NCBI GenBank assembly: GCA_002342985.1
Contig: DDRC01000046.1
Span: 635 to 6,244, forward strand
Reading direction: 5' to 3'
Length of the DNA stretch: 5,610 bases
Source: Flavobacteriales bacterium UBA2426
GTDB lineage: Bacteria > Bacteroidota > Bacteroidia > Flavobacteriales_F > PHOS-HE28
Part shown: positions 5,448 through 5,610 of the stretch, in pieces
How the letters are laid out: each line of letters starts with the position of its first letter
Position numbering within the stretch: the first letter of the stretch is position 1
Notes under the pieces: generated by a model
The model's input: only the letters and a program-made list of their open reading frames with translations
Database searches by the model: none
Told to the model about the DNA's origin: nothing
Program-made: the position numbers and the translations under genes

Positions 5448-5547
5448 ACCGATGGCTGCACGGTTTCACAACAAAGCCAAATGCCCTGCGCACGGGAGCA
5501 ACCTGCCCCATCACGCCGCCGTCTTCCGAGTGTAAAGCCCTCTTGCC

Positions 5548-5610
5548 ATGATGTCCTTCATCCGTCGAACCCCGCCCAATGCACTCGTGATCGGCCTCTA
5601 CACCCTGCTG
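5548..5610 (+). CDS. N-terminus of a probable membrane or exported protein (3' end outside window)
   Basis: An open frame begins at ATGATG (5548 and 5551) and runs to the window edge, giving 21 residues: M, MSFIRRTPPNAL, then VIGLYTLL. A short basic segment followed by a hydrophobic stretch is typical of a first membrane helix or a signal peptide. Codon use (C- or G-ending in most codons) agrees with the genes nearby. It is divergent from the lipoprotein gene with about 200 bp between them. No ribosome-binding site or clear promoter is visible. Too little is present for any family call. Confidence 0.5.
   Translation, partial: MMSFIRRTPPNALVIGLYTLL

Noticed and set aside
4652..5535. Two long plus-strand open frames (251 and 268 codons) opposite the OmpA-type lipoprotein
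   Set aside because: Both are antisense to a firm gene. The Leu/His/Glu- or Ser/Arg-rich make-up mirrors the codons of the coiled coil on the other strand.
1..5610. CRISPR arrays, tRNA or rRNA genes, insertion sequences, integrases, phage genes
   Set aside because: No regularly spaced repeats, no tRNA-like T-arm, no transposase or integrase motif seen on either strand.

Overview
This GC-rich window looks like chromosomal DNA from a Bacteroidota bacterium, most likely a high-GC member of the Flavobacteriia or a relative. Three things support that. A secreted phosphatase carries a C-terminal domain of the type IX secretion kind. Several families are typical of the phylum: OmpA/MotB-like lipoprotein, DUF2007-type protein, and small carboxypeptidase-regulatory-like exported protein. 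The promoter candidate upstream of the lipoprotein gene matches the TAnnTTTG -7 box of the phylum, and strong Shine-Dalgarno sequences are lacking. The species cannot be named from sequence alone.

Layout, left to right. (1) Bases 2-469, plus strand: the C-terminal part of an OmpA-domain protein whose start lies outside the window. (2) 456-980, minus: a 174-residue exported protein with a carboxypeptidase-regulatory-like beta domain, overlapping the first gene tail to tail by 14 bp. (3) 981-1257: a non-coding divergent control region with an 11-bp-arm inverted repeat. (4) 1258-1722, plus: an unrecognised Trp-rich protein with an uncertain start. (5) 1723-1797: a short convergent gap with a weak hairpin. 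(6) 1798-3426, minus: a purple-acid-phosphatase-type metallophosphoesterase with signal peptide and type IX sorting domain. (7) 3484-3654, minus: a 56-residue CxxC...CxxC protein starting at GTG. (8) 3651-4373, minus: a DUF2007-type domain, a membrane helix and a C-terminal beta-rich domain. (9) 4453-5343, minus: an OmpA/MotB-like lipoprotein with a coiled coil, followed by a hairpin that probably ends its transcript. (10) 5344-5547: a divergent control region. (11) 5548 to the window end, plus: the start of a probable membrane protein.

Four consecutive minus-strand genes (lipoprotein, DUF2007 protein, CxxC protein, phosphatase) run in one direction. The middle pair is almost certainly co-translated, because the stop of the first and the GTG start of the second share the bases GTGA. 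The phosphatase follows after 57 bp and could belong to the same transcript. The lipoprotein is probably a separate unit because of the hairpin between it and the DUF2007 gene. The theme is the cell envelope: two peptidoglycan-binding OmpA domains, an exported beta-domain protein, a membrane-anchored DUF2007 protein and a secreted phosphatase probably used to obtain phosphate from organic esters.

I see no CRISPR array, transposon, integrase, tRNA, rRNA or toxin-antitoxin or defence cassette, and no convincing undescribed multi-gene system. The most unusual items are the GTGA-coupled membrane/CxxC pair, the hairpin and CCAAGG/CCTTGG array upstream of the exported protein, and the orphan Trp-rich gene.
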